Of a stretch of 64,000 nucleotides of DNA, positions 29,037 to 37,838 are shown one piece after another (position 1 is the stretch's first letter; every line of letters starts with the position of its first letter). Made by a program: the position numbers and the translations under genes. Origin of the DNA: Megamonas funiformis (GTDB taxonomy: Bacteria > Bacillota > Negativicutes > Selenomonadales > Selenomonadaceae); the NCBI RefSeq assembly GCF_010669225.1, contig NZ_CP048627.1, positions 1,935,292-1,999,291 of the forward strand, given 5' to 3'. The notes beneath the pieces were generated by a model. That model was given only the letters and a program-made list of their open reading frames with translations, ran no database searches and was not told the origin of the DNA.

Positions 29037-30104
29037 TCAAAAAGTTTTCTTGTGCTTTAAGGTTTCGAGTATATCTATTGCTTCTTTTATCATCTCTTTT
29101 GTGATATTATATGGAGCAAAACTTAAATATTTATCTTGTAAAATTAAATCAATTATTTGCTTTACATCTTTTATCCCTAAATCCATTAAAGAAGTAGGTA
29201 AATCTAGTTTCTGATTAAAATCATATACTTTCTCTGCCTGTATTAATTGCTTATCCACAAGTAATAATAATAATACACCTAAGCTGACAATCTCACCATG
29301 CATATGACCTTTACAATCTGGTATTTTCACACTAGCTAAATAAAGTGAATGAGCTAAACTACTATTGTAATTTAAATTTACTAAAACAGAAACTAATCCT
29401 GTATTTACAATAATCGTCAATACAGTTTGGATAAATTCATCAGATACAATATTTTTTTGAGCATCATCTAATGCCTTTACTCCATATTGCAATAATCTTT
29501 CTGAACAATCTTTTGCTATTTGTACCCCTAAATTATTTGTGTGATTTAAAATTCTACCTCTCGTATTAAAACAAACTTCATATTGTTTAGATAAAGCATC
29601 ACCAATGCCAGCACGCAGATATTTTATAGGTGCATTACTTATGATTTTTGTATCTATAAAACAATGAATAGCTGGTTTTTGTGCATCATAAAATTCTACT
29701 TTATCTTTGCCATATAAAATACATAAAGCTGTAACAGGAGCACAATTTGATGCTATTGTCGGAAATGTAAATACAGGCTTTTTCAGCATATCTGCTAAAG
29801 CTTTACATGTATCCATACTTTTACCACCGCCAACAGCAAATATCATATCTGCCATTTGCACTGTTTTCATATTTTTTAATCGCTCAATATTTTCTCGTGT
29901 AGCATTACCTCCATACCAAATAAAATCCAATAATTTTATATCTGTCCCTTTCATCGCAATAAGCAATTTATCTTTTACTTTACTTAAACTAATTTCACCG
30001 CCAATTACAATTGCCGTTTTGCCATAATTACTGCAGATTTGAGGTACTCTCTTATATACATCTTCACCAATACTATAACTTGGTAAATATACTTGCTGAC
30101 TCAT
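29037..30104 (-). CDS. Iron-containing alcohol/glycerol dehydrogenase family
   Basis: 355 aa GldA-like: NAD motif AVGGGKSMDTCKA, TIASNCAPVTA loop, and metal ligands Asp in GIGDALSK, His in SSLAHSLY and His in GHMHGEIVSLG. Oxidises a polyol or reduces an aldehyde/ketone; glycerol specificity not proven. Its own terminator lies upstream in the gap to the Mrp gene. Confidence 0.85.
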   Translation of the reverse strand: MSQQVYLPSYSIGEDVYKRVPQICSNYGKTAIVIGGEISLSKVKDKLLIAMKGTDIKLLDFIWYGGNATRENIERLKNMKTVQMADMIFAVGGGKSMDTCKALADMLKKPVFTFPTIASNCAPVTALCILYGKDKVEFYDAQKPAIHCFIDTKIISNAPIKYLRAGIGDALSKQYEVCFNTRGRILNHTNNLGVQIAKDCSERLLQYGVKALDDAQKNIVSDEFIQTVLTIIVNTGLVSVLVNLNYNSSLAHSLYLASVKIPDCKGHMHGEIVSLGVLLLLLVDKQLIQAEKVYDFNQKLDLPTSLMDLGIKDVKQIIDLILQDKYLSFAPYNITKEMIKEAIDILETLKHKKTF

Positions 30105-30138
30105 TTTACTCCCTCTAATCTTAAATATTTTTTATAAA

Positions 30139-30170
30139 AAAAGTCTTTCTGCTTAAACAGAAAGACTTTT
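30139..30170 (-). terminator. Terminator of the Mrp-like gene
   Basis: Arms AAAAGTCTTTCTG / CAGAAAGACTTTT with flanking A-run (T-run on the minus strand). Confidence 0.8.
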
Positions 30171-30201
30171 TAGTTTACTTATTAAATTCTATTTTTATGA
30201 A

Positions 30202-31029
30202 TTATTTTCCTTCTAAAATGCTACCTAAAGAATTTAAAAAATCGCCTTCAAAAGTTTCAAAACTACCTTCATCACATTTTTGAGCTAAACTTGGATTTAT
30301 TGGAAGTGTAGCTGTATGTTTTATACCATATTTATTAGCTTCTTCTTCTACTTTTGATTTACCAAAAATATAATGTTTTTCATTGCAATTAGGGCAAACA
30401 AAATAAGACATATTTTCTACAATACCAATAATTGGCACGCTGAGTAATCCAGCCATATTCACAGCTTTTTCTACAATCATAGATACGAGTTCTTGTGGTG
30501 TTGTAACTACGATAATACCATCAACTGGTAAAGATTGATATACAGTAAGTGGTACATCACCTGTTCCTGGAGGCATATCCACAAACATATAATCCACTTC
30601 ACCCCAGTTTACATCGCTCCAAAATTGTTTTACTACTCCACCAATAATAGGGCCACGCCAAACAACAGGATCTGTTTCATTATCTAAAATCAAATTTGTA
30701 GACATAATTTTTATACCAGTTTTTGTCTGTGCTGGTGTCATGCCTTCTTGTGTTCCTGTTACTTTTTCTTTAAGATTAAACACTTTTGGTATAGATGGAC
30801 CTGTGATATCAGCATCTAAAATTGCTGTTTTATAGCCACGACGTTGCATTGTTACTGCCATCATAGAAGTAACTAAGGATTTACCAACGCCACCTTTACC
30901 ACTCATTACAGCAATTACTTTTTTAATATTTGAACTTGGATTGTTTGGTGCTAATAAACTTTGAGGAGCTGTACGTTCTCCACAAGTCGTACCGCAACTT
31001 GCACAATCATGATTACAATTTTCGCTCAT
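30202..31029 (-). CDS. Mrp/NBP35-family Fe-S cluster carrier ATPase
   Basis: 275 aa. Deviant Walker A MSGKGGVGKS, Walker B VDYMFVDMPPGTGD, and the CxxC in YFVCPNCNEKH that binds a bridging 4Fe-4S cluster. An extra Cys-rich N-terminus (CNHDCASCGTTCGE) resembles the NBP35 N-terminal cluster. Delivers Fe-S clusters to target enzymes in the cytoplasm. Confidence 0.92.
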   Translation of the reverse strand: MSENCNHDCASCGTTCGERTAPQSLLAPNNPSSNIKKVIAVMSGKGGVGKSLVTSMMAVTMQRRGYKTAILDADITGPSIPKVFNLKEKVTGTQEGMTPAQTKTGIKIMSTNLILDNETDPVVWRGPIIGGVVKQFWSDVNWGEVDYMFVDMPPGTGDVPLTVYQSLPVDGIIVVTTPQELVSMIVEKAVNMAGLLSVPIIGIVENMSYFVCPNCNEKHYIFGKSKVEEEANKYGIKHTATLPINPSLAQKCDEGSFETFEGDFLNSLGSILEGK

Positions 31030-31143
31030 TATAAATAGCCACCTTCTACATAAGATATTAATCTATATTATATCATATCTTTTTTGAGTTTAAAGCTATT
31101 ATATCTTTCTATATTTTTTATTTACTTTTCTATAAATTTTGGG

Positions 31144-31374
31144 CTAAATTTTTTCTTCAAATAATAATTTAATATCAATATCTAAGGCTTTGCTTATTTG
31201 CATTAATGTAGATATCGGTACTCCTTTACTATAAATTCCTCTTTCAATTCTTGATAAATATGATGTGCTTATTGAAGCTCTAAATGCTAATTCTTCTTGT
31301 GTATATCTTTTTAATTTGCGAAAATAAGCTATCCTTGCCCCAATCAATCTATATTGTGCTGAAAAATCTACCAT
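31144..31374 (-). CDS. XRE-family HTH regulator, 76 residues
   Basis: A single helix-turn-helix domain: IGARIAYFRKLKRYTQEELAF and SISTSYLSRIERG, then PISTLMQISKALDID. SD AGAAGGTG before ATG 31374. Stand-alone small regulator next to the IS; target unknown. It now lies where the rest of the efflux operon would be expected. Confidence 0.8.
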   Translation of the reverse strand: MVDFSAQYRLIGARIAYFRKLKRYTQEELAFRASISTSYLSRIERGIYSKGVPISTLMQISKALDIDIKLLFEEKI

Positions 31375-31535
31375 AAAATCACCTTCTGCTATATTCTTTA
31401 AATTTATTCTAGCGAAAAATTTATCAATTTAGTTGTACTAGCAGGACAATAAAATGGATTATTTAGTTATTTTTTCAGCTTAATTATCCCAATTTATAAA
31501 ATAAAAAATATCATTTATTTATATTTGATGAATTG

Positions 31536-32477
31536 TCAATCCAAGTGCGACACTTCTTTTAAAAATAAATTAAATGGATTATCCCAATTTAAGCATTTTC
31601 TTGGTCTCCTATTTAATAATATTAATTTTTCTATTAAATCATCATTAGATATTTGTCCTAAATCTGTTTTCTTTGGATAATATTCTCTTAACAACCCATT
31701 TGAATTTTCGTTGCTACCTCTTTGCCATGCTGCATATGCATCTGCAAAATATACTTTTATATCTAATTTTTCTACTTCTTTATAACATGCAAATTCTTTT
31801 CCTCTATCTGTCGTAAACGATTTTAACGCCTTTTTTGGTAATACTTTCACTAATTTTTTTATTACTTCTAGCATTGATGAAGCTGTTCTATCTTTTATTT
31901 TTATTGCCACATAAAATCTTGTTTTTCTTTCTACAAATGTTGCTAAACAATCTTTAGATTTTCCTCTACTAGATACCATAGTATCTAACTCCCAATGACC
32001 AAAAATTTTTCTACATTTTACCTCTTTTGGTCTAGTTGAAATACTACTTCCTATTAAGAATTTACCACGAGTTTCCTTTTTTCTACGTTTTCCTTTATGC
32101 CGTAAATTCTTGAGCGAAATACCTTTTAGTTTACCAGTATAAATCCAATTATAAATAGTTTTAAAGGAAAGTTTACCGTTTAAAAGTGCATTAGAAATCT
32201 GTTCTGGAGACCAGTTTTCATTTAATTTTTCAGAAATAAGATTAGAAAGAAATTCATTATATTTACCACAATAAGAAGAATTTTTACGACGTTTAAGATA
32301 GTTATTGTGAGCAAATGTAGAGCAATAATTGTTTTCAAATTTATTGCGAGAAAGTTCTCGAGCAATAGTAGAATGATGACGATGTAAAAATTTAGCAATA
32401 AAACGGGTAGAATAACCTAAAATAGAAAGAACCTCTATACGAATACGTTCAGATATGGTAAGATGATGATAGCTCAT
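31536..32477 (-). CDS. IS30-family transposase
   Basis: 313 aa, full length: N-terminal HTH (HLTISERIRIEVL...STIARELSRN) and a DDE domain with GHWELDTMVS (first Asp), TTDRGKEFA (second Asp) and WQRGSNENSNGLLREY (Glu). The stop lies within the left terminal repeat. Looks active. Its start codon and SD are inside a long hairpin. Confidence 0.95.
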   Translation of the reverse strand: MSYHHLTISERIRIEVLSILGYSTRFIAKFLHRHHSTIARELSRNKFENNYCSTFAHNNYLKRRKNSSYCGKYNEFLSNLISEKLNENWSPEQISNALLNGKLSFKTIYNWIYTGKLKGISLKNLRHKGKRRKKETRGKFLIGSSISTRPKEVKCRKIFGHWELDTMVSSRGKSKDCLATFVERKTRFYVAIKIKDRTASSMLEVIKKLVKVLPKKALKSFTTDRGKEFACYKEVEKLDIKVYFADAYAAWQRGSNENSNGLLREYYPKKTDLGQISNDDLIEKLILLNRRPRKCLNWDNPFNLFLKEVSHLD

Positions 32478-32542
32478 TATGAATTTTCCTTTCGTGTAGG
32501 TTTTGTGTGGTAACTTTATTTTACACGAAAATTCATAATGAG
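32473..32542 (-). promoter_or_regulatory. Hairpin sequestering the transposase start
   Basis: Arms 32473-32498 and 32522-32542: CTCATTATGAATTTT pairs with AAAATTCATAATGAG and CGTGTA with TACACG. In a read-through transcript the ATG (32477) and the SD AGGAAA would be base-paired, limiting transposase made from outside promoters. Confidence 0.65.
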
Positions 32543-32587
32543 TTTTTTATTTTTTTAGGTGTCGCACTTCATTATACAATCCATCAT

Positions 32588-33343
32588 TTACAAATAAAAA
32601 GCAATATCTATATATACAATAACCCAACTATCTGTTAAATCTGCTATAGTCAAAATTGCTTGTCCTTGATTAATATATTCATTATTTTCAAGATTTTTAT
32701 TTAATATGACTCCTGTAATTGGACTATATACTTTTGTATCTGCTAAAATACTCTCATTGGCATTAGCTTGTGCAATTAATTTTTCAACCTGTTGCTGTTG
32801 TGCTTCTATCTGTTTTTGTCTTGTTCCTGCTAAAACTAAATCATAATTTTCTTTAGCAATATATAGTTCCTTTTCTGCTACATCGACAGCTTTTTGCATA
32901 TCATCTAAAGTTTGCTTACTTATTCCACCTACATCATATAATTCTTTATTTCTTTTTAAATCAGTTTGAGCTTTATCAAAAATGACTTGTGCCTTTTGCA
33001 AACTATTTTCTGCCATAGCAATTTCTTGTTTCCTTGCGCCATCTTTTAAATCTTGCAGTTTTGCTTGTGCTTCTTTCACAGCTTGCCAATCACCAATATT
33101 TTGAGCCTGCAAATCTTCTCGTTCTATCTCACAAACAAAATCTCCTAAATTTAAATTATCTCCTTCTTCTAATTTAAGATTTCTTATATATCCTGTTAAT
33201 CTAGGTGTAACATCATATTTTGTTACTTCTATCGTACCTGTTGCTGTCAATTTATCCACTTTATCATAACAAAAATAGTACCATCCTATACTCACTAACA
33301 TAATTAACAATATCACAACTAAAGCAATTTTCTTCTTTGGCAT
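32588..33343 (-). pseudogene. HlyD/EmrA-type membrane fusion protein, 3' part lost beside IS30
   Basis: Periplasmic adaptor of an efflux pump. Intact features: N-terminal membrane anchor (ALVVILLIMLVSIGWYYF), first lipoyl half TGYIRNLKLEEGDNLNLGD, a coiled coil (about 85-185), second lipoyl half SPITGVILNKNLE and the beginning of the beta-barrel (DLTDSWV). It then ends YIDIAFYL and a stop 3 bp from the IS end, so most of the beta-barrel domain (roughly 80 residues) is missing. No continuation exists on the other side of the element, so flanking DNA has been deleted as well. SD GGCGGTGAT before ATG 33343. Confidence 0.8.
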
Positions 33344-33384
33344 ATTATATCACCGCCCTTATATTAATTATGTCATAGGCAAAT

Positions 33385-33424
33385 TTTCTGTTCAATCGAC
33401 AATTATTTCTTTACTGTCGATTTT
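33385..33424. repeat. Inverted repeat, possible operator or hairpin between tetR and hlyD
   Basis: TTCAATCGACA (33391-33401) faces TGTCGATTTTTCAA (33415-33428) across a 13-bp spacer. Could be a regulator site or a weak hairpin at the end of tetR; not decisive. Confidence 0.35.
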
Positions 33425-33840
33425 TCAATACAAATATATTATTTATCACCGGTTTTACAATCTCCAAATAATCTTCTATAGATAATCTATCTTTATATTT
33501 ATACATATATAATAAAGCATTAAGATGTCCATTTATAAAAAACTCGACAGCCAATTCCGCTTTTAAATCATTTTTATCTAATCGAAAAAATTTATATATA
33601 TTTTAAAGTATATTTATCTTCTTGATTTAAGAAAAAACAATTTAATATATTTTGTATAAAAAAATCTTCTTGTTCTTGCTCTAATAAATCGTATATATCT
33701 TTAAAATATGTATAAAATACACTTCTATGATATCCTGCTTTATCCATTAATTCTTTTATTATAATTTTATTAATACTTTTTTCTCGATATATTTCCCAAA
33801 AAGCAATTATAATATTTTCCTTTGTAAACAATAAATTCAC
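33411..33840 (-). pseudogene. TetR/AcrR-family regulator, frameshifted
   Basis: The 5' part (33840-33592) encodes a TetR HTH: IIIAFWEIYREKSINKIIIKEL followed by AGYHRSVFYTYFKDIYDLLEQ. It stops after DKYTLKYI. Reading one base over from the TATATATAA/TTTTTT tract, the sequence continues FFRLDKNDLKAELAVEFF...NGHLNALLYMY to a stop at 33411, a typical TetR C-terminal helical region. One indel therefore splits the gene. A TTG at 33831 with GAGGTG is the likely start. It would have regulated the adjacent hlyD operon. Confidence 0.8.
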
Positions 33841-33893
33841 CTCAAAAAATAAGATTGATTAGCTAAATTAACTAATCAATCTCACTAAAATTA

Positions 33894-34406
33894 TCAATAA
33901 TAATATCCTATATCACCAACAACAATAGTCTTAATAACATCTCTATTATCAAAGAAAAAATATAGTGGCATATTCGGATGATCTTCACTGTCGGCTAAAT
34001 AGCACCAAGTAGTCCCTTGTGTTTCTCTATAATTTCTATCAGGATCACCATAAGCATATAATACATCATTTTTGTTCATGCCCACTCTTATCCCCAAATT
34101 AGTAGTGATATTATCTTCATTGCAGATTATCGCTCTAATTCTGCCATTTTCATTATATCCGCCATTTATATAATAAACCATCAATTCACCATTATAAGTT
34201 ACTTCATTTATATTAAAACCATTGCAATTTCGCACTGCCAAATTTGCTGTTGGTCTACCATATACATAAAAACAAGAATCTATCTGTTGATCAGGAGTAA
34301 GTCCTCCTATATTTAAATATGTATAAGGTATTCTAGCCTCTACATTTAATATATTACTAAAAATAATCCCCAAACAAATAACAATAGAACTCAATAAAAA
34401 TCTCAA
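33894..34406 (-). CDS. Secreted protein with two BamE/SmpA-like repeats, unknown function
   Basis: 170 aa from TTG 34406 (AGAGGT 7 nt upstream; longer in-frame ATGs at 34451 and 34430 lack an SD). Signal peptide RFLLSSIVICLGIIFSNILNVEA. Two similar blocks, IGGLTPDQQIDSCFYVYGRP and IRVGMNKNDVLYAYGDPD, look like the G(M/L)....V...YG.P motif of BamE/SmpA-fold proteins. Each block is followed by a Tyr-rich strand. Directly downstream of the ABC-ATPase gene, perhaps in the same operon. Confidence 0.6.
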   Translation of the reverse strand: MRFLLSSIVICLGIIFSNILNVEARIPYTYLNIGGLTPDQQIDSCFYVYGRPTANLAVRNCNGFNINEVTYNGELMVYYINGGYNENGRIRAIICNEDNITTNLGIRVGMNKNDVLYAYGDPDRNYRETQGTTWCYLADSEDHPNMPLYFFFDNRDVIKTIVVGDIGYYY

Positions 34407-34454
34407 AATACTAACCTCTTTTATTTTCATTATACTTATTATATATTTCAATTA

Positions 34455-35471
34455 TTAATTTATATTTTCTATCAAATCACCTAAACGCAATCTGCTTCTA
34501 ATATTTAATAAAGTTTCATCTAATTGGCGAATTTTTTCAATACAAGCTTTTTCTTTTGCTGTTGTCTCTATAATTTTACTAATTCCGCCATTTTTTATCA
34601 CAATGCGTTTATCAGCATTTAAAGCCAATAATGGATCATGCGTAGACATAATGACGATTTTTTCACTTTTTGCTAAGCATTTTATAGCTTTTTGTCTATC
34701 TATCCCTGCATTCTCAATTTCATCAATCAATACAATCGGTGAACTACTTATACATGCCACATCTGCTATCATCAAAGCTCTCGATTGACCACCTGATAAT
34801 TGAGTTACTTTTGTATCTAAAGTAAATTTTTCCCCAGCTAATTCATTTGCCATAGAAAAACATTTTGTAATTATAGCCTTTTCATTTTCGATTTCTTTGC
34901 CTAAACGAACTTTAGCATGCATAGTTAAAAAATCTTCTACAGTAATATCCATGATAAAATTCATATTTTGTGATAATTGAGCTACTAATTTTCCTTCTAA
35001 ATTAAATCTAGCTTCATCATCTAAAATTCTATCATCAATTAAAATCTGTCGTTTTGTCGGTGTATCTTCTTGTGCTAAACATTCGATATCTGCAAGTAAT
35101 CTACTTTTTCCCGAACCTGTTGGCCCTACAATACTTATTACTTGCCCTGAAAAAATCTCTACTTGGATGTTTTCAGCTTCGCCCAATTTATTTTTGCCAC
35201 CATTGATGGTTAATTTATGTACTTTTACTTCATCTTTATTTTCTAAATTCTGCATAGCTGAAAGATATTTTTTTAGTTCATCAGCAATATTGCCATCACG
35301 AATACCAACTTGCCATAAATCTTCCTCATCTATATCTTCAAAAGCCTTAGCAAAAGTCAAATTATCTGGCAAATTCCATAGACCTGTATTATCCAAATAA
35401 TCTTTGATTTGAGGATATGCTTTTTTTATTTCTCCAATTGTATGAGTTTCTACAAATTCTTTAAAATCCAT
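34455..35471 (-). CDS. Soluble ABC-type ATPase with ScdA_N/DUF1858-like N-terminal domain
   Basis: 338 aa. Residues 1-70 (ETHTIGEIKKAYPQIKDYL...DNLTFAKAFEDIDEEDLWQVGI) resemble the small ScdA-N/DUF1858 helical domain that often precedes Fe/redox proteins. Residues 85-300 are an ABC ATPase: Walker A GPTGSGKS, Q-loop QLSQN, signature LSGGQSRAL, Walker B PIVLIDEIENAG, and switch His in STHDP. There is no membrane domain and no permease nearby. The D-loop region (ENAGIDRQKA) departs from transporters. ATG 35471 is chosen by the SD AGGTGG. It lies 13 bp after the GTPase gene; the two are surely co-expressed. Function unknown; a non-transport role is inferred. Confidence 0.7.
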   Translation of the reverse strand: MDFKEFVETHTIGEIKKAYPQIKDYLDNTGLWNLPDNLTFAKAFEDIDEEDLWQVGIRDGNIADELKKYLSAMQNLENKDEVKVHKLTINGGKNKLGEAENIQVEIFSGQVISIVGPTGSGKSRLLADIECLAQEDTPTKRQILIDDRILDDEARFNLEGKLVAQLSQNMNFIMDITVEDFLTMHAKVRLGKEIENEKAIITKCFSMANELAGEKFTLDTKVTQLSGGQSRALMIADVACISSSPIVLIDEIENAGIDRQKAIKCLAKSEKIVIMSTHDPLLALNADKRIVIKNGGISKIIETTAKEKACIEKIRQLDETLLNIRSRLRLGDLIENIN

Positions 35472-35484
35472 AATTTCCACCTAA

Positions 35485-36171
35485 TCAATTAAATTCCATT
35501 TTCTTAGTCATACCTAATTGATATTTTTCACCAATGCGCATTTCATCTGTACAATATGAACATACAGCCGCTGGTGAAGTAAAACGCAATTTTTTTCCTT
35601 CTAATGTATCTATATCTTCAATTTTATTTATATATTTTTTCAACATAAATGCACCTTGACCAGTTATGCCATTGATAAAAATAACTTGTGCCTTAGGATT
35701 TGCTTGATAGACATTATACATAAATACTTCGCGTTCAGCTTGAGAAATAATATCTCCTTTAGTGATGACTATTACATCTGCAAATTTCACCATTGGCCCA
35801 ATTTTTCTTGGTGTATTAATCCCTGATAAGCAATCTATTACACCAATGGCCAATACATCTTGAATATATGGTGAACAGCGATTGCAAAGACCTGCACTTT
35901 CGGTAATCAAATAATCTAAATTTTGACTTTTTCCCCAAGCTACAGCTTCTTCAATATTGCTGATAAAAAAATGGTCTGGACAAAATTTTCCTGATAAACC
36001 AATCTGTATCGGTATATTCGCTTTTTCATATGGTTCTTTATCAAAAGTCGTCAAGCAATCGAATTTAATAACGCCTGCTTTTTGTTTTTCTTTATGTAAC
36101 ACTTCTATTAATCGCAAAATTACAGAAGTTTTGCCCACAGATGGTGGCCCTGCTAAAGTTATTAATTTCAC
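35485..36171 (-). CDS. HypB/UreG/CobW-like (SIMIBI) GTPase with two CxxC motifs
   Basis: 228 aa. P-loop AGPPSVGKTS, VIKFDCLTTFD switch, TESAGLCNRCSPY where HypB/UreG have their metal-binding E.xG motif, a TKGD version of the NKxD base motif, and a second CxxC (VCSYCTDEMRIG) near the C-terminus. These suggest a GTP-dependent metallochaperone. GTG 36171 is chosen because GGAG is 9 nt upstream; the protein then begins MKLITLAGPP as in relatives. Paired with the downstream ABC-ATPase. Target enzyme not evident in the window. Confidence 0.7.
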   Translation of the reverse strand: MKLITLAGPPSVGKTSVILRLIEVLHKEKQKAGVIKFDCLTTFDKEPYEKANIPIQIGLSGKFCPDHFFISNIEEAVAWGKSQNLDYLITESAGLCNRCSPYIQDVLAIGVIDCLSGINTPRKIGPMVKFADVIVITKGDIISQAEREVFMYNVYQANPKAQVIFINGITGQGAFMLKKYINKIEDIDTLEGKKLRFTSPAAVCSYCTDEMRIGEKYQLGMTKKMEFN

Positions 36172-36226
36172 CAAAATCATCTCCATCATAAATTGCTAAA
36201 TTTTATTATATAGCAATAAACTAAAA

Positions 36227-36284
36227 AAAAATAGGTTAAGCACTTTAGACTTTATTTTCATAAATCCATGCTCAACCTATTTTT
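36227..36284 (-). terminator. Terminator of panC-panD
   Basis: Arms AAAAATAGGTTAAGCA (36227-36242) and TGCTCAACCTATTTTT (36269-36284) with T-run on the minus strand. Confidence 0.8.
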
Positions 36285-36330
36285 ACTTATTTTATAAAAT
36301 TCTATTTTCTATTTAAAATAATATTATATA

Positions 36331-36714
36331 TTAACCAATTTCGCCTTCAAGCTCTGTACCGCGTACTCTTACTGGTCGATTATGTTCATCAACCATGACT
36401 ACATCAGGTACTAAATTTTGAGCTTCTTCTTTTGTCATCATAGCATAAGCAATAATAATAACTGTATCACCAACTTGTGCTTTACGTGCTGCTGCTCCAT
36501 TTAAACAAATTACACCGCTACCACGTTTACCTGCAATTGTATAAGTTTCTAATCTAGCACCATTGTTATTATTTACTACTTGTACTCTTTCTCCTGGTAA
36601 AATACCTGCAAGCTCTAATAATTCCTCATCAATAGTGATGCTTCCCATATATTCTAAATTTGCTTGAGTTACTGTAGCACGATGAATTTTTCCATGAAAC
36701 ATATTATATAACAT
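36331..36714 (-). CDS. panD: Aspartate 1-decarboxylase
   Basis: Makes beta-alanine for pantothenate. 127 aa pyruvoyl enzyme; self-cleavage at Gly-Ser in [12 protein letters not shown], plus KIHRATVT and [12 protein letters not shown]. Start ATG 36714 has GGAGG upstream, within the end of panC (2 bp gap). Confidence 0.97.
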   Translation of the reverse strand: MLYNMFHGKIHRATVTQANLEYMGSITIDEELLELAGILPGERVQVVNNNNGARLETYTIAGKRGSGVICLNGAAARKAQVGDTVIIIAYAMMTKEEAQNLVPDVVMVDEHNRPVRVRGTELEGEIG

Positions 36715-36716
36715 TA

Positions 36717-37571
36717 TTATTTATCCTCCAAAATGACATTATCTATTAAACGAGTTGTACCAAATTTTACAGCTAAAGCTAATAATACTCTGCCTTCAAT
36801 TTTATTTTCTACTGGTTTTAATCCTGGCAATTTATACATTTCTACATAATCAATTTGACTTGTTTTTTCAGTCTGTATAGTATCTTTTACTAAATTTAAT
36901 ATAGCTTCCACATCTCTTTGACCATTAGTAAATGCTTCTTTTGCTAAATTTAAACTCTTAGATAAAATCAACGCAGATTTTCTTTCTTCTGGAGATAAAT
37001 AAGTATTTCTTGAACTTTTAGCAAGTCCATCAGCTTCACGAACGATAGGCATAATGCGAAGTTCTACATTGAAAAATAAATCATCAACCATACGGCGTAA
37101 AACTTCTGTTTGCTGAGCATCTTTTAAGCCAAAATATGCTCTATCTGCTCGAGATAAATTGAATAATTTACTAACTACTGTAGTAACTCCACGGAAATGA
37201 ATAGGTCTTGTTCTACCACATAAAACTTTTGTGATATCACCTGTAACTTCTACCCATGTCATATCTTCATTAGGATATAAATCTTTATTTTTTGGTGCAA
37301 ATACTACATCTGCTCCTGCATTTTGTGCCACTATGCAGTCATTTTCCAAAGTACGAGGATAGGCTTCATAATCTTCATTTGGCCCAAACTGAGTAGGATT
37401 TACAAACACACTGACGATTGTAATATCATTTTCTTTTGCTGAAGCATTAATAAGTGAAGCATGACCTTCATGCAATGCTCCCATAGTTGGTACCAAACCA
37501 ATAGATTTGTTTTCCTTCTTAAAATTAGCGACTAATTCACGTAATTTAGCCACATCTTGACATAAAATCAT
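36717..37571 (-). CDS. panC: Pantothenate synthetase
   Basis: ATP-dependent condensation of pantoate and beta-alanine. 284 aa: [15 protein letters not shown] (HIGH-like), [13 protein letters not shown], and [16 protein letters not shown]. The start is ATG 37571 with AAAGGAG; the frame extends to 37607. Operon panC-panD; panB is not in the window. Preceded by a structured leader and terminator. Confidence 0.97.
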   Translation of the reverse strand: MILCQDVAKLRELVANFKKENKSIGLVPTMGALHEGHASLINASAKENDITIVSVFVNPTQFGPNEDYEAYPRTLENDCIVAQNAGADVVFAPKNKDLYPNEDMTWVEVTGDITKVLCGRTRPIHFRGVTTVVSKLFNLSRADRAYFGLKDAQQTEVLRRMVDDLFFNVELRIMPIVREADGLAKSSRNTYLSPEERKSALILSKSLNLAKEAFTNGQRDVEAILNLVKDTIQTEKTSQIDYVEMYKLPGLKPVENKIEGRVLLALAVKFGTTRLIDNVILEDK

Positions 37572-37639
37572 TTTTTTCTTCTCCTTTAATGTTCTTATAA
37601 CAAACAAAAAGAGACTATAATGAACTTACATAAAAGCAC

Positions 37640-37790
37640 AAAAAAAGTACATCTCGACACGAAATGCACTTTCCCTATTGATTAAATATAATTGATTTGA
37701 TTTCATAACAAAAAAATCCATCAACTATATTTTGTATTTAAAATTCTGCAAGTTCGTCTCGGTCATAGTGATCCAAGCGTCTTTTTTCTT
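37640..37790 (-). ncRNA. Structured leader RNA of panCD (candidate pan motif)
   Basis: Transcribed to the left into panC. It contains a hairpin CTTGG-A-TCA-CTA-TGA-CCGAG (37777-37758) with a bulged A, then conserved-looking GACGAACTTGCAG, then a linker and a terminator (37671-37641) just before panC. This layout (aptamer-like hairpin, terminator, pan gene) fits the orphan pan RNA motif known from Firmicutes pan operons. The hairpin with bulged A agrees, but I cannot run a covariance model. Confidence 0.5.
37641..37671 (-). terminator. Attenuator terminator in the panC leader
   Basis: Arms AAGTACATCTCG (37645-37656) and CGAAATGCACTT (37660-37671, one mismatch), then seven T on the minus strand. 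It lies 70 bp before panC, so it must be conditional for the operon to be expressed. Confidence 0.75.
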
Positions 37791-37838
37791 TTTAAATTTT
37801 ACCTTATTAAATTATTTTATTTAAAATTAAACAACTAA

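Larger units (their letters stand above)
31527..32585 (-). mobile_element. IS30-family insertion sequence, complete
   Basis: About 1.06 kb. Imperfect terminal inverted repeats start GATG(A/G)ATTGT and share AAGTGCGACAC, at 31527-31554 and 32558-32585. Flanked by direct ATTT (31523-31526 and 32586-32589), a likely target duplication, although in A+T-rich DNA four bases are weak evidence. Contains one intact transposase. The right end abuts the truncated hlyD. Confidence 0.85.

Noticed and set aside
32588-33343. Short hlyD gene as a full-length 251-aa protein
   Set aside because: The lipoyl and coiled-coil parts are complete but the beta-barrel is cut at the IS boundary; truncation explains the length better.
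33592-33840. 82-aa protein as a complete small regulator
   Set aside because: The C-terminal helical part of TetR proteins is encoded immediately downstream in another frame, so it is a broken gene, not a small one.
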